Assembly (NCBI GenBank): GCA_963682055.1
Contig: OY821742.1
Span: 29,545,060-29,609,059 of the forward strand
Direction: 5' to 3'
DNA from: Primula veris
Taxonomy: Eukaryota > Streptophyta > Magnoliopsida > Ericales > Primulaceae
DNA: 64,000 nucleotides
Numbering within the stretch: the first letter of the stretch is position 1; each line of letters starts with the position of its first letter. The position numbers and the translations under genes are program-made. The notes below the pieces were generated by a model. It was not told the origin of the DNA, made no database searches, and worked only from the letters and a program-made list of their open reading frames with translations. Positions 1 to 13,239 of this stretch are shown one piece after another.

Positions 1-607
1 CACTTATAAAAAGTCATTTTCAATAATAATTTCACTGTTTGTTGACTTGTTCCAAGGACATTTCTGTCTGCCGAAGTTTTTTTTTTTTACTAGCACTTCA
101 GTTTCTCTGCCTATGCTTCTTATTTCTTTTTTCATTTAAAGTTATTTAACGAAATAATTCCTATGAACGGATACTCCTTATATTTAAATATTTGAAACAT
201 AACGAAAGTGACGACTCTCTAGCTGTTCTATACTTAGCTAGACATCCTATTATCATTTAAGAAATTTACTATTTTGGGAAGTGTTTTTTATTGCAAAAGT
301 TTAAAGATTTCGCATATGCTATTGTGAAACTGTATCATCATTAAATTTTGACTAAAAATATTATAAATTAAAAAAGAATTTACTCAAAAAAATTAAGAAA
401 AATGTCCTTTCTATTTTATGGCAAGCGTCATCCTTTTTAGTTTATATTGTGATTCTTAAACCACTTGCATTTTGTAGATGATACTTGGAACCAGTCCATC
501 AAAATGAGTACAAGGATAGGGTCAAATTAAATTAAATTAAATTTAGTCCATGAACCCGGTTAATTCAGTTCAGAATTTATATATTCCCCACTTTTTGAGT
601 CTGTTAC

Positions 608-1826
608 CTGATTCCTTGCATTGAGCGTTATCAAAGTCGCGGCACAATTGTTGTTGTTCATGATCAGGTTCAGACTCATTTTGACGACGACGTTTTTGGC
701 GTTCTCTAGCCTTGTGGTTTTGAAACCAATAAAAAACATTTTTTCCTTCGATTTTTCCATACCGGCGAAGTTGAGAGGTGATCTGTTGAATTTGATCGGC
801 GGATGGTGTCCTAGTTCCCCGTTGATATAGCTCTTCCAATGTCTGCAATTGTTCAGGGGTCGGGTTCCACCGCGAGGTCACCACAACTTGTTGTGTGTTC
901 AGCTCTCGCTTAGTTTGATCTATTATGCCTGGATGTGGCAAACAGTCAATTTCACAACTATTGAACCATTATAATTTCAAAATATATAAAAAATATTTCA
1001 AATATTAAGCTCAACCCGAGTAGGCAACAGTAACTTGCACTTTTTTTTTGTAACATATAAGATTTAGAATTCCTGTTTGTTAGATCTCAAGATGTTCAAT
1101 AGGAATTCTTATAATTATAAAAGCTTAGATGGTGCCGATTATACAAAAGAAATGATAAAAGAAAAAAAGGTTCCACAAATTCATCAAGATCATTCTTTTT
1201 TGCATAAATTGTTGATATTGAGTGTTCTGCAAATCAATAAATATACAACAGTATTACACAGATCTTGATCACATCAAACAAATAAAACTTAGTTATGTGC
1301 TGCACAAAGAGATATAGATGCATTAAAATTGTGTGACCTAAATGTCCCATAAACAAGGAAATTGTAAAATGGGAGGATATCAGTCTCCTAATATTCATAC
1401 TGTTCCAAGTTTAACAATTTTCACTTACATTAGTGCTGATTAAGCTAGTAGAAAAAACTACCAAGTAAAAAAACATTTTCTTGTCTAACATCTTTGGGCT
1501 AATAATCGAAAGAAAAATGTTAGTCTATTCGCTTTGTTATTTATTTGTTTGGTAAACCTAAACACCATGATTGTATCAAAAAAACAATCTAAGTTAAGCT
1601 CCACACTTAGCCTAGAAAGCCCTAAGATAACAACCATATATCTATATAAAACCGGATAATTAATACCTAGGTGAGGATTGAAGGAGAAGTTATCAAGCTT
1701 CCGTCCATTAGCGTTCGGAGAAGAGAAAGAACCACTTGCGGACCGAGGAACGAGTGGCCTGAGTTTTCTTCCATTAAATGAATCCGGTTGCAAGTTCACA
1801 TCCTCATTGTAACCCATCATCCACAT
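608..1826 (-). CDS. WOX1: WOX1-like WUSCHEL-related homeobox gene, 5' part (two coding exons)
   Basis: Exon 1 is 1667-1826 and exon 2 is 608-928, joined by a phase-1 intron (donor TAG|GTATTA, acceptor CATCCAG|GC). Exon 2 ends at a second phase-1 donor (CAG|GTAACA), so the rest, including the expected C-terminal WUS box, lies past the left edge or is unrecognised in 1-607. The start ATG at 1826 opens with MWMMGYNED and then [13 protein letters not shown], the N-terminal signature I know from the WOX1/MAEWEST/STF group. The homeodomain covers about residues 72-136, with RWNPTPEQL, the WOX-type expanded loop, and helix 3 [19 protein letters not shown]. Known family members are nuclear transcription factors that promote lateral organ blade outgrowth. 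Both exons are open with no damage. WOX6 is the nearest alternative, but the N-terminus favours WOX1. Confidence 0.88.
929..1666 (-). other. Intron 1 of the WOX1-like gene
   Basis: This 738-bp, AT-rich interval lies between the two WOX1-like exons and is bounded by GT...AG on the minus strand. The reading frame continues smoothly across it (...NPHL-G-IIDQTK...). I see no coding sequence or mobile element in it. Confidence 0.75.
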
Positions 1827-2320
1827 CCTCTCTTTTTGTGTGTGTATGTTAAAAAATAAAAAATTAAGAGATAAAGATTGAACACTAGAGAAAGAAACAA
1901 GAATGTAGATATATAGAGAGAGTATGATATATGATGAAGGAATTAGGAACATGAGGTTGACTGAGGCTTAGGTTTAGAGAGGGAAAGAGAGAGAAGGCGT
2001 GGAATTCTGGGAGTTATTGGGGAATGGGCTTTGGAAAGTGATGTGACGATCATGAGGAATTAAGGGGCTATTTCTCTCTCATACATACATAATTATTTAC
2101 ATACTTGTCTCTCTCTCTATCTTTCTCTCTGCAGGACTCATTTATTGTTGTTACCTTCATGACTTGTGCCTTTCACACTAATTCTAAATCCAAACTGCCC
2201 CTCTCATCTATCACTCTTTTCTAAAATCTTGTACCATTCTCTTTAAATACCTAGCTTGCCCCTCATTAATAGATATAGAGTTACTAATCCAACCATGCCC
2301 TGAATTATGGTTTATAGTTT
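1827..2320 (-). promoter_or_regulatory. 5' leader and proximal promoter region of the WOX1-like gene
   Basis: About 0.5 kb between the WOX1-like ATG and the first LTR of an old copia element. It has GA-rich stretches (about 1975-2000) and a CT-rich run (about 2106-2135), written here on the plus strand. Such GAGA/CT tracts are common in plant 5' leaders and core promoters. No TATA box or transcription start could be fixed. Confidence 0.4.
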
Positions 2321-3465
2321 TGTTAGAATACTATACTAAATACATTATTTATTACCGATTTTATTATTTATTAATTAATAACGAATGATTTATTTGAGAA
2401 TAGTTTTAAGCAATGTTGCACATATTATTTATATCTACATTTGTCTTCATTTTGTATAGTAAGTGATTTGGTGTGTAAAGTACGACTTACACACGAAAAA
2501 TCAAATAACTTTTTATTACAGAATATATTTTATCGTTCACAACTTTAGATGAACTAGACAACCAACGGTATAGTTGTAGTACAGAATTTTAGTAGGCCTG
2601 TCTTGACTACATCGAACGGCTGAGTTCCGATACTTTGTGCTAGTATATACTTAGAGTATATTGAACATGACAAAGTGGTAATATTTTATGATACAGGCCG
2701 GAATAAAATAATTATACCTACTGAATTATTATGATTATTTATACTCTTAATCACTAGATTATTCTCGATACACATATTTATAATGTATACTGCTATGATT
2801 TGCAATGTGTGAGATTTGTTGTGGTCAACAAACTCGTACGTTGAACAATAACATTGTTTCTATGGTGTGCGTCTATAATCGACGGAATTCACGTCCTTTA
2901 ATAAGGATTGATGATATCCGCTCGAGAAAATTATAAGTTTTGTTTGTGTCAAATATTGCAAGTGGATATTATATCCAACACAACAAATAAGTTAAGTTGT
3001 AAGGTCGAGAAAATAATATGCCTAGTAAATTAATTGTCAGTAATTAATTTACTCGGTGTATATCTGTAATATTTACGTGAGAATATATTTAATTATTTAA
3101 TAACGTGCTCTCAAATGTTAATTTGAGAAGGGATAAGAGTGGAATTATATTCTCTAATAAAAATAAATATAATTTACTGATATATTATCCTATGATTATA
3201 AAATTATTAATTAGACAATATTATATTAGTCTTTTTAATTAAGATTATATAATACTTATTAATTAAATTATATTCTAAGCAGAGTTAGATATCAAGATTA
3301 AGTAGAAGTCTTATTGTTCTTGTGCACTTGGTCCCTAATATAGCTTATAAATACACTGCTATGCTTTGTAAAAGATAACACAGTCTCATAAAACACTTTT
3401 CTAAAATTTCTAACAGTTTGAGAGCTCATCTATCTAAAGAGCAAGAAGTATAATATGAATACGGT
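2321..3465 (+). repeat. Left LTR of the old copia element, 3' end replaced
   Basis: This LTR aligns with 6173-7317 up to the shared GAATACGGTA near 3463. Beyond that the right LTR continues for about 120 bp to CAACA, but the left copy switches to unrelated sequence. Part of that sequence (ATGATTACTTGTATTATTAA) matches an internal LTR segment near 6588. The left LTR therefore looks rearranged or partly deleted at its 3' end. Confidence 0.7.
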
Positions 3466-6172
3466 ATGATTACTTGTATTATTAATCTCTAGACTAGCAT
3501 ATCGAATGTTAAAAATTACTTGTATTATAAGAAAAGGAAAACGTTTCATGAACTGGTAGTAAGTCATTTAAATTAATATTGTCCGATACATTTAATTTAA
3601 TACTAAGCTATTAATATCTCTTTCACTTGTTGCTAAAAAATGGTTAGTAATTGTATCTACTGTAAGCTGGTGTGTAGATATTGAAATCACTAATCATGTT
3701 TGCAATTTATTGCAAGGGTTCTAGCAAACCTGACAGTTTGGTGATGGCGAGATTTTATATTTTTGGAAGATGACACAAAGTGCCAGGAGTTGGAGCAGAA
3801 GATATTAGAATTTCATTAGTTGTAATCATATGTTAATAATAATAGACATTCTATATAGATCTTCCATTAGAAAAAAGTTTGGTTCGGTTTCCAAGATAAT
3901 GGATAAAAATATTTTGTTTATTTTAATTACTCTCTGATTATTAAGAAAAATAAACAATTTATTTAGTAAGGTAAATAAGTGAATGATCTTTATATTATTA
4001 GTAAATTCTAATTCTACATCGCAATTTTATTTATTGAATAATATTATTAACATATCATTTAAGAGAAAGTAACCTTCAAGTAATGAACTATACATAAGTT
4101 TGCCACGTACACCTACATTATTTTAATCTAAAAATGATGTCAAGTATGGTTTAAAATGGTCTATTGGATCATTGAAAGTGGAGGCACTACCATTTTATGA
4201 ATCATATTTAGATGGTAAAATGACAAAGTGGTCTTTCATGACCAAATGTATATGAGATAAAAAAGTGTAAGGATTAGTTCATTCTGATTCTTGTAATCCT
4301 ATGAGATCCATGATACATGAGTTTTTGAATAGACGGTCATATTTATTTGTGATTATTCAAAGTAATGTACATCTATTTGATCTGTCATACGTTTAAATGT
4401 TTTGAAGTGTTCAATGCATTAAAGGCGAAGACAGATAATCATCTTGGAAATGTATATCGACACCTCGATCAAAAGGTGACGAGTAACTCTTTGGATAGCT
4501 AGTGGATTATTTATCAGAGGTAGGAATTATATCCCACTTGACTTCACTTAGTATATAATCATAGAACCATGAAGTAAAACGAAGGTAAAATACTCTTATA
4601 GGAATGGTTAGGTTAATAGTAAATTATTGAGTAAATTTTATTCTTGGGGTACGTAGTTGAAACATTAGCGTACATCTTTCACTCGATTACATCTTACTTA
4701 GTACCTATTACTTCCATAGGACTTTAAATTTGGCGCAAGCCTAATCTTAGAAAGTTTTGCTATATGAGAGTACAACACACGTTTTGAAGGAAAAAACAAA
4801 ATAAGTTTGAATTGAGTATTGATGTTTGTTTCTTGTAGGTTATTACAAAGAAACGAAAAGTGGTTTCTCAATTTTCCGAAGAATCAGAAGTCATTGTTAG
4901 CATACATGACTGGTTTTTGGAAAAAGGTTGTATGTTAACCACAAACCCAAAATAAAGTTAGCTTGATAGTAATTAAGAGAAGGTAGAGGGACATTTATTT
5001 TTATTAGATACCTATAGTTCAAAATGAATCATCGCATGATGAACTCATATATACGTTTTCTCAGTGGGAGAAATCGAGTGATTCATACAGAGGATGTTGG
5101 TGTATAACACAAGTTCAAAAGTTCATAATGCTTAGTACTTATAGGGAGGTTCATCGTAGTGAAAGGGTCTTGAAACGACCTAGACATTTATTGTACTTGG
5201 GGATAATCTTTGGAGATGATCCTTGATCAGTTGGAAATTTAACCACTAGATACAATGAATCCCAATGAGATATAAATGTAGATCATTGGCAAATGGCTAG
5301 AATTCTGGTCAAGACAGTTTTGCTCAATGAAAGTCTTGTGGAGTACTTTTAAGTTACAACCAGATGTTATTAAAGCAAATGGTCAATAGCACATGTTGTG
5401 AAAGCTTAACAAGTCTCTAGACTTAAGCAAACATGTAGGTCTTAGTTTATATGTTTTTGATCAGGCTACAAATTCTTATGATTTTGATCAATGGTCGGAT
5501 AAGTAGTATGAGTATAGGAAGCATGATGGGAATGTTTGGATGTTTTTGTTACTATGCGTAAATTACATTAGTCATCAAATTTGATGTGAGATTGTTATTT
5601 AAAGTAAATGTATGGTTATCCAGATAGTTAGATATATAACGATTTGAGATACGTCAGTCACATCAATTGATGTTGGGCTTCTCACAAAGCAAGTTATATC
5701 GGTTCTAATTCTAGCCGAATTTAGCATAATAGTCATCAAGAAAGGATGTCTCCTTTCAGATTTGGAATATTGTATAGATGATTCCATATGCGTTAGCAAT
5801 TAGAAGTCTCATGTATGTTATGAAATTCGTTAGATATTATATTTATTTTGCCTTCAACATTAATAATAGATATAAATCTAACTCATGGCAAGATTGTTTG
5901 AGTATGGTAAAATATTTAATAAATTATCTTAAATGATTAATGATTAAATATAGTTTACGAATAAGTTAGTCTTTAATCATATTTATTAGTAGACTTGAAT
6001 TTTCAGTCGAGTAATATTTCTGGAAAATCAACATAGAGTTAAAAGTAAACATGATTATACCGTAACTTTTTAGTAGACCCTTTACTTAAGACTTTTTCGA
6101 TAAATGTCTTAGATAAATAGAGGGGATGATAGTTTGATGTAGTGAATCATGCTTTGAGTATAAATGGGAGAT

Positions 6173-7440
6173 TGTTAGAATAGTATACTAAAAGACATGG
6201 TTTATTGTCGGTTTTAGTATTTATTAATTAACAACGAATGATTTATTTGAGAATAGTTTTGAGGAATGTTGTACATATTATTTATATTTACATTTGTCTT
6301 TATTTTTGTATAGTAAGTGATTTGGTGTGTAGAGTACGACTTACACATGGAAGATCAACTCAACGGTTATTACATAATATATTTTATCGTTCACAAATTT
6401 AGATGGATTGGACAACCATCGGTATAGTTGTAGCACAGAGTTTTAGTAGGCATGTCTTGACTACAGCGAACGGTTGAGTTCCGACTCTTTGTGCTAGTAT
6501 ACTTAGAGTATATTGAACATGACAAAGTGGTATTATTTTATGGTACTGATCGGAATAAAATAATTATAGTTAAGGATTTATTATGATTACTTGTATTATT
6601 AATCTCTAGATTATTTTCGATACACATATTTATAATGTATACTGCTTTGATTTGCAATGGGTGAGATTTGTTGTGGTAAACAAACCCGTATGTTGAGCAG
6701 TAACATTATTTATATGGTGTGTATCTATAATCGCCGAAATTCACGTCCTTTAATAAGGATTAATAATATCCCTCGAGAAACTTATAAGTTTTGTTTATGT
6801 CAAATATTACAAGTGGATTTTATATCCGACACAACGAACAAGTTAAGTGGTAAAATCGAGTAAATAATATGCCTAGTAAATTAATTGCCAGAGATTTATT
6901 TACTCGATGGATATATGTAATCTTAACGTGAGAAAATATTTAATTATTTAATAACGTGCTCTCAAATATTAATTTGAGAAAGAATAAGTGTGCAATTATA
7001 TTCTCTAATAAAAATAAATATAATTTACTGATAGATTATTCTATGATTATAAAAGTATTAATTAAATAATATTATATTAGTCTTTTTAATTAACACTATA
7101 TAATATTTATTAATTAAATTATATTCTAAGTAGGGTTAGATATTTAGATTAAGTAGAAGTCTTATTCTTGTTGTGTACTTGGTCTCTACTGCATCCTATA
7201 AATACACTTCTATGTTTTTGAAAAGATAAAACCGTCTCATAAAACAGTTTTCTAAGATTTCTAGCAGTTTGAGAGCCCATTTCTCTAAGAAGCAATAAGT
7301 ATAACATGAATACGGTAGAAGATTATGTGTGATCGAGTACTGCCGTAAGATATTTCTGTATCGTTTTTATTAAATCCACACACACTATAATCAGGATCTA
7401 ATGCCAGTTTTGCGCTGTAAAATCTAACGTGTTTTCAACA
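6173..7440 (+). repeat. Right LTR of the old copia element
   Basis: A complete 1268-bp LTR with TG...CA ends. It is preceded by a polypurine-like tract and followed directly by the target duplication AGTTT. Confidence 0.8.
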
Positions 7441-7445
7441 AGTTT

Positions 7446-8150
7446 TACATTATGCTTAGATAACATTTTAGGTAGGTTAAAAGCTAACTTAGGACTCTAC
7501 ATGTAGAAAATAATGATTAACATGTCTATATATATATATATATATATAGATATATAGACAGACTTGGTGCCGGAATTATAATCTAAATTAAAAGAAAGTA
7601 CCGAAGTATTTTTTAGAGTTTTTGAGAAACAACCAAATCAATTTGTTGTTAAACCAAGAGAAATTGTTTGCGATTTAGCGATAAAAAAACTTTATGTCGG
7701 AACTTTAGACAAAATTTGGATGCACTATTAGAAAATACAGATAAAGGCATATATACAGAACAACTTGAAAAGCATGGATACACATAACCCTTTAATAATT
7801 TTGAACTCACTCATTATTTCTTTTTATATTTATATTTATGTTTAATATACTTAATTTTTTTTTTTCGTTTTCCATGCTTATATATTTATGTAAACTATTT
7901 TCAAATTCTTTATGTTAGTTGTCTAATTACTGAATTGTCCAAAATAGGAGATAAAATATTTTAGCTCCTTAAATAGGATTTTTTATAGTTGACTAATAAA
8001 TTGACCGATTTATCCTTAAAAATGGCTGATAAAGTTAAACCATTTTATTTTTTTCCATTAAATTTAGATGGAATAAAAAACTTTCCTTGAGGGTGGATGA
8101 TTTTCATAAGAAACTGCATGGTTTTTCTTCTATATCTTTTAGTATCTTAT
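7446..8150. other. No gene seen; TA microsatellite
   Basis: AT-rich sequence with a (TA)n run at about 7527-7553 and a poly-T tract near 7855. No coding sequence or recognisable element. Confidence 0.5.
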
Positions 8151-8159
8151 AAGAGAGTG

Positions 8160-8400
8160 TTCTTTTCTTCTCCCACTACCTCTCTAAAAACCCTAAAACC
8201 AACCAAAACTCAAAGTCGTCACCGTCTGGGGCGGGATGAGCCACCACCACTCCACTTGCCCCTAGGCTGCCTTCCCTTTTCTCACCCTTTTTCTTTCTCT
8301 CCTCGTCTTCGTTTGTCTCATATATTGCTCCTTCCAATCTCACCCCTTTATCTTGTTCCGTTAAAACCAATTGAAGGACAGATCTGAGCTCGGACCAATT
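8160..8400 (+). other. CT-rich block, possible LINE 5' region or old first exon
   Basis: A pyrimidine-rich, relatively GC-rich stretch with AAACCCTAAAACC and CACCACC motifs, unlike its AT-rich surroundings. It resembles the block near 10280-10560, and both look like the 5' ends of plant LINEs. The open frames on both strands here are mirror images of each other and match no family I recognise. Confidence 0.25.
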
Positions 8401-10270
8401 CGTCTGGAAACCCTTCTCAATACCAGTTTAGATATCATCTTTGATTAAGGAAATCGATAAAGACAAAAAATTCGTAAAAAACAAGCGTTAAATCCTACAT
8501 TGGGTTAGATTGTCTACATCTCTTTGAATTTAATTAGGTGTTTGGACATACTTTTGGATCCTAATATTTAGTAGCAATGTTTAGATCTAGTTCATTAGTG
8601 TGTTGTTATCCTGATGGAGCTTATTATGAGTCTTCTTAATTGCCCAATTATCTCAATTTACATCTACTTTTTCAATACACATTAACTATTAAATTTTATT
8701 TGAACTAGATCTCTTATCTCTTGCATTTTGTTCCAAGTACCATTAGAAACCTTTTTTTTTATTGCTTTATTAGGATGAAAAAGGCTAATGTACTTAGATT
8801 TCATGAAACTTGTCCATAATGTTTATTTGTTCTCCACATTTCCACCATAACTTTAGAGTCGAGAATTTAATCCTAATCCCCCAACTTCAATAGCTAGAGT
8901 AATCTTTGATCAGGTAACTCAATGAAGCTTTTTATTTTCTTTTGTTAGATCTACTTTTAGTTGACTAAATACCTACTTAATTATGACAATATTTACAACT
9001 ATCGTTTGTTGAGTAATTGACAGATTACGGGCAGATGACAGATTTAGTTATAACTCACATATAACTGAACTTATGGCGAGTTTACCACCAAAGGTTATGT
9101 GGACTTATATTTCCCTAGAAGATTGGTGATTAAAGATTTGGACATGTTCTGCAAGTTAAATGATTAAATCAGAATATATTGTCAAAAAGATAAAAATTAA
9201 ATCAATTTAAAATAAAGAAGGAATGAGCAAAAGTAAAGATATGTAAAAATAAATAAGAAAACATTCTTAAAGACAAACACAAATCTTGAAAACATGTAAA
9301 GAAAAGATATTGAGTAATTTTGAAATACCAGTATATGATTGATAAGAAGGTCAACAAAGTAAATTAAATCAATTAGAAGACTGAAGATTGAATGAACGAA
9401 GATTTGAAATTATTTGTAACGACATTATATAAGCACGTTACAGACTGTGTATTACTTAACTCTTCACAAAAGAAAAGAATTGGAGAGATATTATTCTAGA
9501 TATCAAAAACATACGAGTGATTATTCAGAAAAAAAATCATAGACTTAACTGTAGTGAGATTGAAGTGTTTAAATTTCAAAACTCGTTACTGTAATTGACA
9601 TATCAATAAATTATCGGGCGAGTACCTCAAAGACTATATCTATCACTATATCGAACTCCGTCATTAAAGTCGTGTGTTCAACTCTTATATATATATTTAC
9701 TTTTTGGTATATTTTTCCAAAATACTTCAGTTAAAATTTGAGTTATAGTTGTTAGTGAAACGGGTAACTGAATCTTGAAAACTAGGCAACAGTGTCTTAC
9801 ATATTTTAATGGGCCCAATTTTTTCTATGAAAATACACTTTCTATAGAATGAATAACAATTTTTAGGATGTTGCGTAGCAGGTAATGTAATAGATAATGA
9901 GTGAGTGAGGTACATGTTTTACCAGTATTAATTAAGAACACATAGATAATCACTTTTTTTTTCAAACATTTAAGTTTTCCCTTACTTTAGTTGTCACAGA
10001 GTCAAAACACAAACTAAATAAGTAATTTTTTTTTTGCACTAATTTTTAAAATATTCTCCATCGCATTTTTTTTTGTAACAAATTGACATTGTTTGAACAA
10101 TACAAAGAACTATTTTGGTAATTAACCTTTTGCAACAATTTTTCTTTTCACATAGTCTAATCACCTTACTAATTTCCTTCATAGGCCATTAAGTAACACG
10201 GGAAAAAGCCACAATATCATCAACATATTCCAAATGATTAACAATAAGGAAGCCAATAGGTTTATTAACA
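8400..10270. other. No gene or element recognised
   Basis: Long AT-rich intergenic stretch. Short open frames are present on both strands, but none shows a known motif or sensible splice structure. Confidence 0.5.
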
Positions 10271-10279
10271 CTAGAAAAA

Positions 10280-10990
10280 ACAAAACAAAAAACACATTCT
10301 CTTTACTCCTAACCCTAGACGCCACCCGCCTCGGGGTATATGTGGTGTTTTGGCGCCCCTCTACCACGGGGCTTCATAACGTATTACTCCGATTATCACT
10401 GCCTCTTTGGATTCGAATTTTTTTCTGAATCTTTTTTCCTTCACTTTTCTTCACCTTTCTACTGTGTGATACTCATGTATGAAAAGAGTAGATCTAATCC
10501 TTCCCGCCTCTCCGATTTCATGACTTATGGAAGGGGTTTACAAGGTTAGATCTGGTTGATGAGATTTTGATGCGTTGTGACTCTACACGTACACGGAGCT
10601 CCGTGGGTTCTTTCCAATCAAAAATATCAATTCGCTGCAATATTTTGTGGAGGATCAAACCTTCCGTTCAGACTAAAACCAATATGATACCAATGTTTTT
10701 ATTCCAAACAAGATGACGTTGATTTGATTAACGGTCACAAAATTGTTAAAAACAGTCTTCTAAACACAAAAGTTTTCAATTGCTGCCATAAGATGTGAAA
10801 AAGTTACAACTAAGAAGTACGTAGAAGAACAGATAGAAGTCGATTTTTTCTATTATTTTATTAGCACTATATGTTGTTATTTCATCTAAGTTTTCATTGT
10901 AGATTTAAGTTGTAATAAGGTCATTACGAACATTTATTATTAATAAAATAGTGAGTTTACCCACTAATTTATATATAAAAAAAAAACAGA
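10280..10990 (+). mobile_element. Probable internally deleted LINE relic
   Basis: The left part (about 10280-10560) is a GC-richer, LINE 5'-leader-like block containing CCTAACCCTAGACGCCACC. The right part (about 10900-10990) is a 3' module, TTGTAATAAGGTC...CATT...ATTAATAAAATAGTG, ending in an A-run. The same 3' module recurs at about 16192, 26818 and (inverted) 29585, where LINE protein relics sit beside it. No open reading frame remains between the two ends. Confidence 0.4.
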
Positions 10991-11022
10991 AAAAATTATA
11001 ATATCATCTACATATTCTAACT

Positions 11023-12774
11023 TGTTGAACCAATATTACATTCTATGATATTGAATTATATTTTGATGATAACAAAATATGAAGTTTAGATACGCAACAA
11101 AGTGTCGTAGTAGTAATATTTTCAATGAGTATATTTCAGATAACTATAGGTATTTAGATCACATTTCAAACGAAGTAAAACTGAAGAAATAGACTACGAA
11201 AGTCAAATAAGAACAAACATGGACTAACAAGTTAATTAGAAAAAGTAACTATACTTGTATGAAATTGTCTAATCTCTGAACCGACAATTCCAACCGATTA
11301 GAATTTATTCTAACTGGTTAGATACAGTGTTATGAAAAGTCCAGTTACGTTTTTAGAAGCCTTGGAAAAGTGTTCAAATGACTTTGAAATGTGTATTGGA
11401 TCGTTGCAACATATTTTACAACATTCAAAGATGATTTGAGAGACTTTACAACGAGCAAATTCGTATTTATGTAGGAGATACGTATTATAGAAGATACCAA
11501 GTCAACAAGGATGTGTGGAAAAAACCAACGAGTTAGATTATAAACTAACGGGTTGGATTATGTATATTTGGAAAGTCAAGATTCTACTTTTGAAAACTCA
11601 AAAATATATTCAAAAGACTTCCAACTTCAAGCCCAATCGATTGTGGATTTAATACAACATCAAATGAGTATTATGGCAAATATCATATGCAATTATAGTC
11701 ATTAACACGCATGATATTCGAAATTCAAAATGGCTGACCGTTAGACCAAATCTACATAAACCAACCTGTTAGAATATGCTGTTTTTGAAGTTCAAATGCA
11801 AAATCTTCTACAACGGCCATCTACACCTCCCAAACTATAAATAGACCCCATAACCTCGTAATAAATACACTACACTGCCACAAACTCAATTACAAAGGTC
11901 TTGGTATCTCATTTCAATCGACGGCGAAAACCTGCCAGTTTATATAGTCAAACGACATCGTCGATCATTCAACCAAGCCTCACAACTTTCCAAGATCAAT
12001 GCCTAAATCATATATCCTTGTGAGAAGAGAGTTTTCAGTTTGTGAGATTTATTTATAAACAATATTCTTGTTTTGAGCGTGTTTGATCCAACCTATTTAT
12101 ACCATCTATCACATCGATAAATTGGTTTTAAACAAGGTTTTTTTATAAGCTTGTTGACTGTACAACTTATGTACAACTACAAGTAGAAAAACTTGTTTGG
12201 ATCGTAGATCCAAAGTCTCACTTTGAGACCAATGTTTTTGATCGCTTTGTCCATTAAGGAAAAGTGATTGTTTTGGGTAAGTTTGCCTTTTAAGGAGAAA
12301 CGAGATCGTGGGTATCTCTTCCCCTAAGAAACAATGTTTTAAAGGGTTGCTTTGCCCTAAAAGAGGAGATTTTAAAAAGAGTATGCTACACTCAAAGAAT
12401 ATTTGGGTTAATATAAAAAGCTCAAGGTCCGAGTTTGGACTTTTTGACAGTACGTAGTCTCACATTGAGGCGAACCTGTATAAACGCGCATGTCAAGTAA
12501 TCTCTTACCTTACTCTTTATTTATCAAGTTTACTATATTGTTATATCTATCGAACAACTTTATATTTAGGTTAATTGTTATTGTCATACTTAGAATTGCA
12601 TATTGACTTAGTGCTGACTAATATCCGAAGCAAACAAACTAGATCGTACTCTTGGTAAAGAGATCTGTTTCTCGATAGTCGGATAGTCGGAAGCAAACAA
12701 GTCGAATTAACCTTTTGAGTTTATATATTCACTTGTCGATAGTTGTACAGGTTAGAAAACATCTAACGTCAACA
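11023..12774 (+). mobile_element. Probable solo LTR of a copia-type element
   Basis: The stretch begins TGTTGAACC, followed by ATTTTGATGATAACAAAATATG, a familiar start for large plant copia LTRs. It contains a good TATA motif (CTATAAATAGACCCC at about 11834) and ends near CATCTAACGTCAACA. Imperfect repeats of an AACCGGTTAGAAT-type motif occur inside. No protein-coding part, second LTR or matching target duplication was found, so the exact ends and the solo-LTR reading are tentative. Confidence 0.45.
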
Positions 12775-12842
12775 TTAGTTGATAACGTAGCTGGGTGATA
12801 TCTGTTAGTTGTATATACGTGTGTTAATATATATATATATAT

Positions 12843-13150
12843 ACTAGTAATCGTGCCACACGCGTTGCGTGTGCGGCGCGTAATGCACTAAAAATATAGA
12901 AAATATGTATAGTTATGATATAAATATGTGGATAATACCAAAAAAAAACATAGTTTAAGATTTAAAAAAATGTTTGGTTGTTAAAGAGTGATAAATAATT
13001 TTATTAGTTTTTAATTTTTATATTTTTATGGGAGTATGATATTATTGTAATTAATATAAAGGTTTAGTGGTATTTTTGGAAAAAAAATGGCTAAATTGGG
13101 CAGTATCATTTGACTTGTTTTGACTTATTATAATAGAATAATATATATTA
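12843..13150 (-). mobile_element. Probable small non-autonomous Helitron
   Basis: On the minus strand the sequence ends with a GC-rich hairpin (CGCACACGCAACGCGTGTG, about 12854-12874), a short spacer, then CTAG followed by T. This is the classic Helitron 3' terminus (hairpin plus CTRR) inserted at an AT dinucleotide. The body to the right is AT-rich and non-coding. The 5' TC end could not be placed exactly and is put near 13150. Confidence 0.5.
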
Positions 13151-13239
13151 TACTATCCGTTGTAGATATATCCTTGTTTATATATATATATATTATATAG
13201 TTTCATTAATATACTTTTATATTAATTAAACTAGCCTAG

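Larger units (their letters stand above)
2321..7440 (+). mobile_element. Degenerate Ty1/copia LTR retrotransposon
   Basis: The element starts TGTTAGAATA at 2321 and ends ...TTTTCAACA at 7440, flanked by the same 5-bp duplication AGTTT (2316-2320 and 7441-7445). A second TGTTAGAATA at 6173 marks the right LTR (6173-7440) and is preceded by a purine-rich tract (AAATGGGAGAT), which gives plus orientation. The two LTRs match over about 1.15 kb with many substitutions and small indels, so the insertion is old. The interior (about 3.5-6.17 kb) has only short, stop-riddled stretches resembling copia integrase, for example near 4140-4260 and 4730. No primer-binding site is recognisable. Confidence 0.8.

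Noticed and set aside
1..607. Third exon of the WOX1-like gene
   Set aside because: No frame resembling the WOX1 C-terminal part or the WUS box (T-L-x-L-F-P) was found here; it most likely lies beyond the left edge.
621..830. 69-codon plus-strand frame over the homeobox exon
   Set aside because: It is the antisense of the WOX1-like homeodomain exon, whose protein is clearly recognisable.
11023..12774. Complete LTR retrotransposon
   Set aside because: Only one LTR-like unit is seen, with no internal domain and no matching target duplication, so it is listed only as a probable solo LTR.
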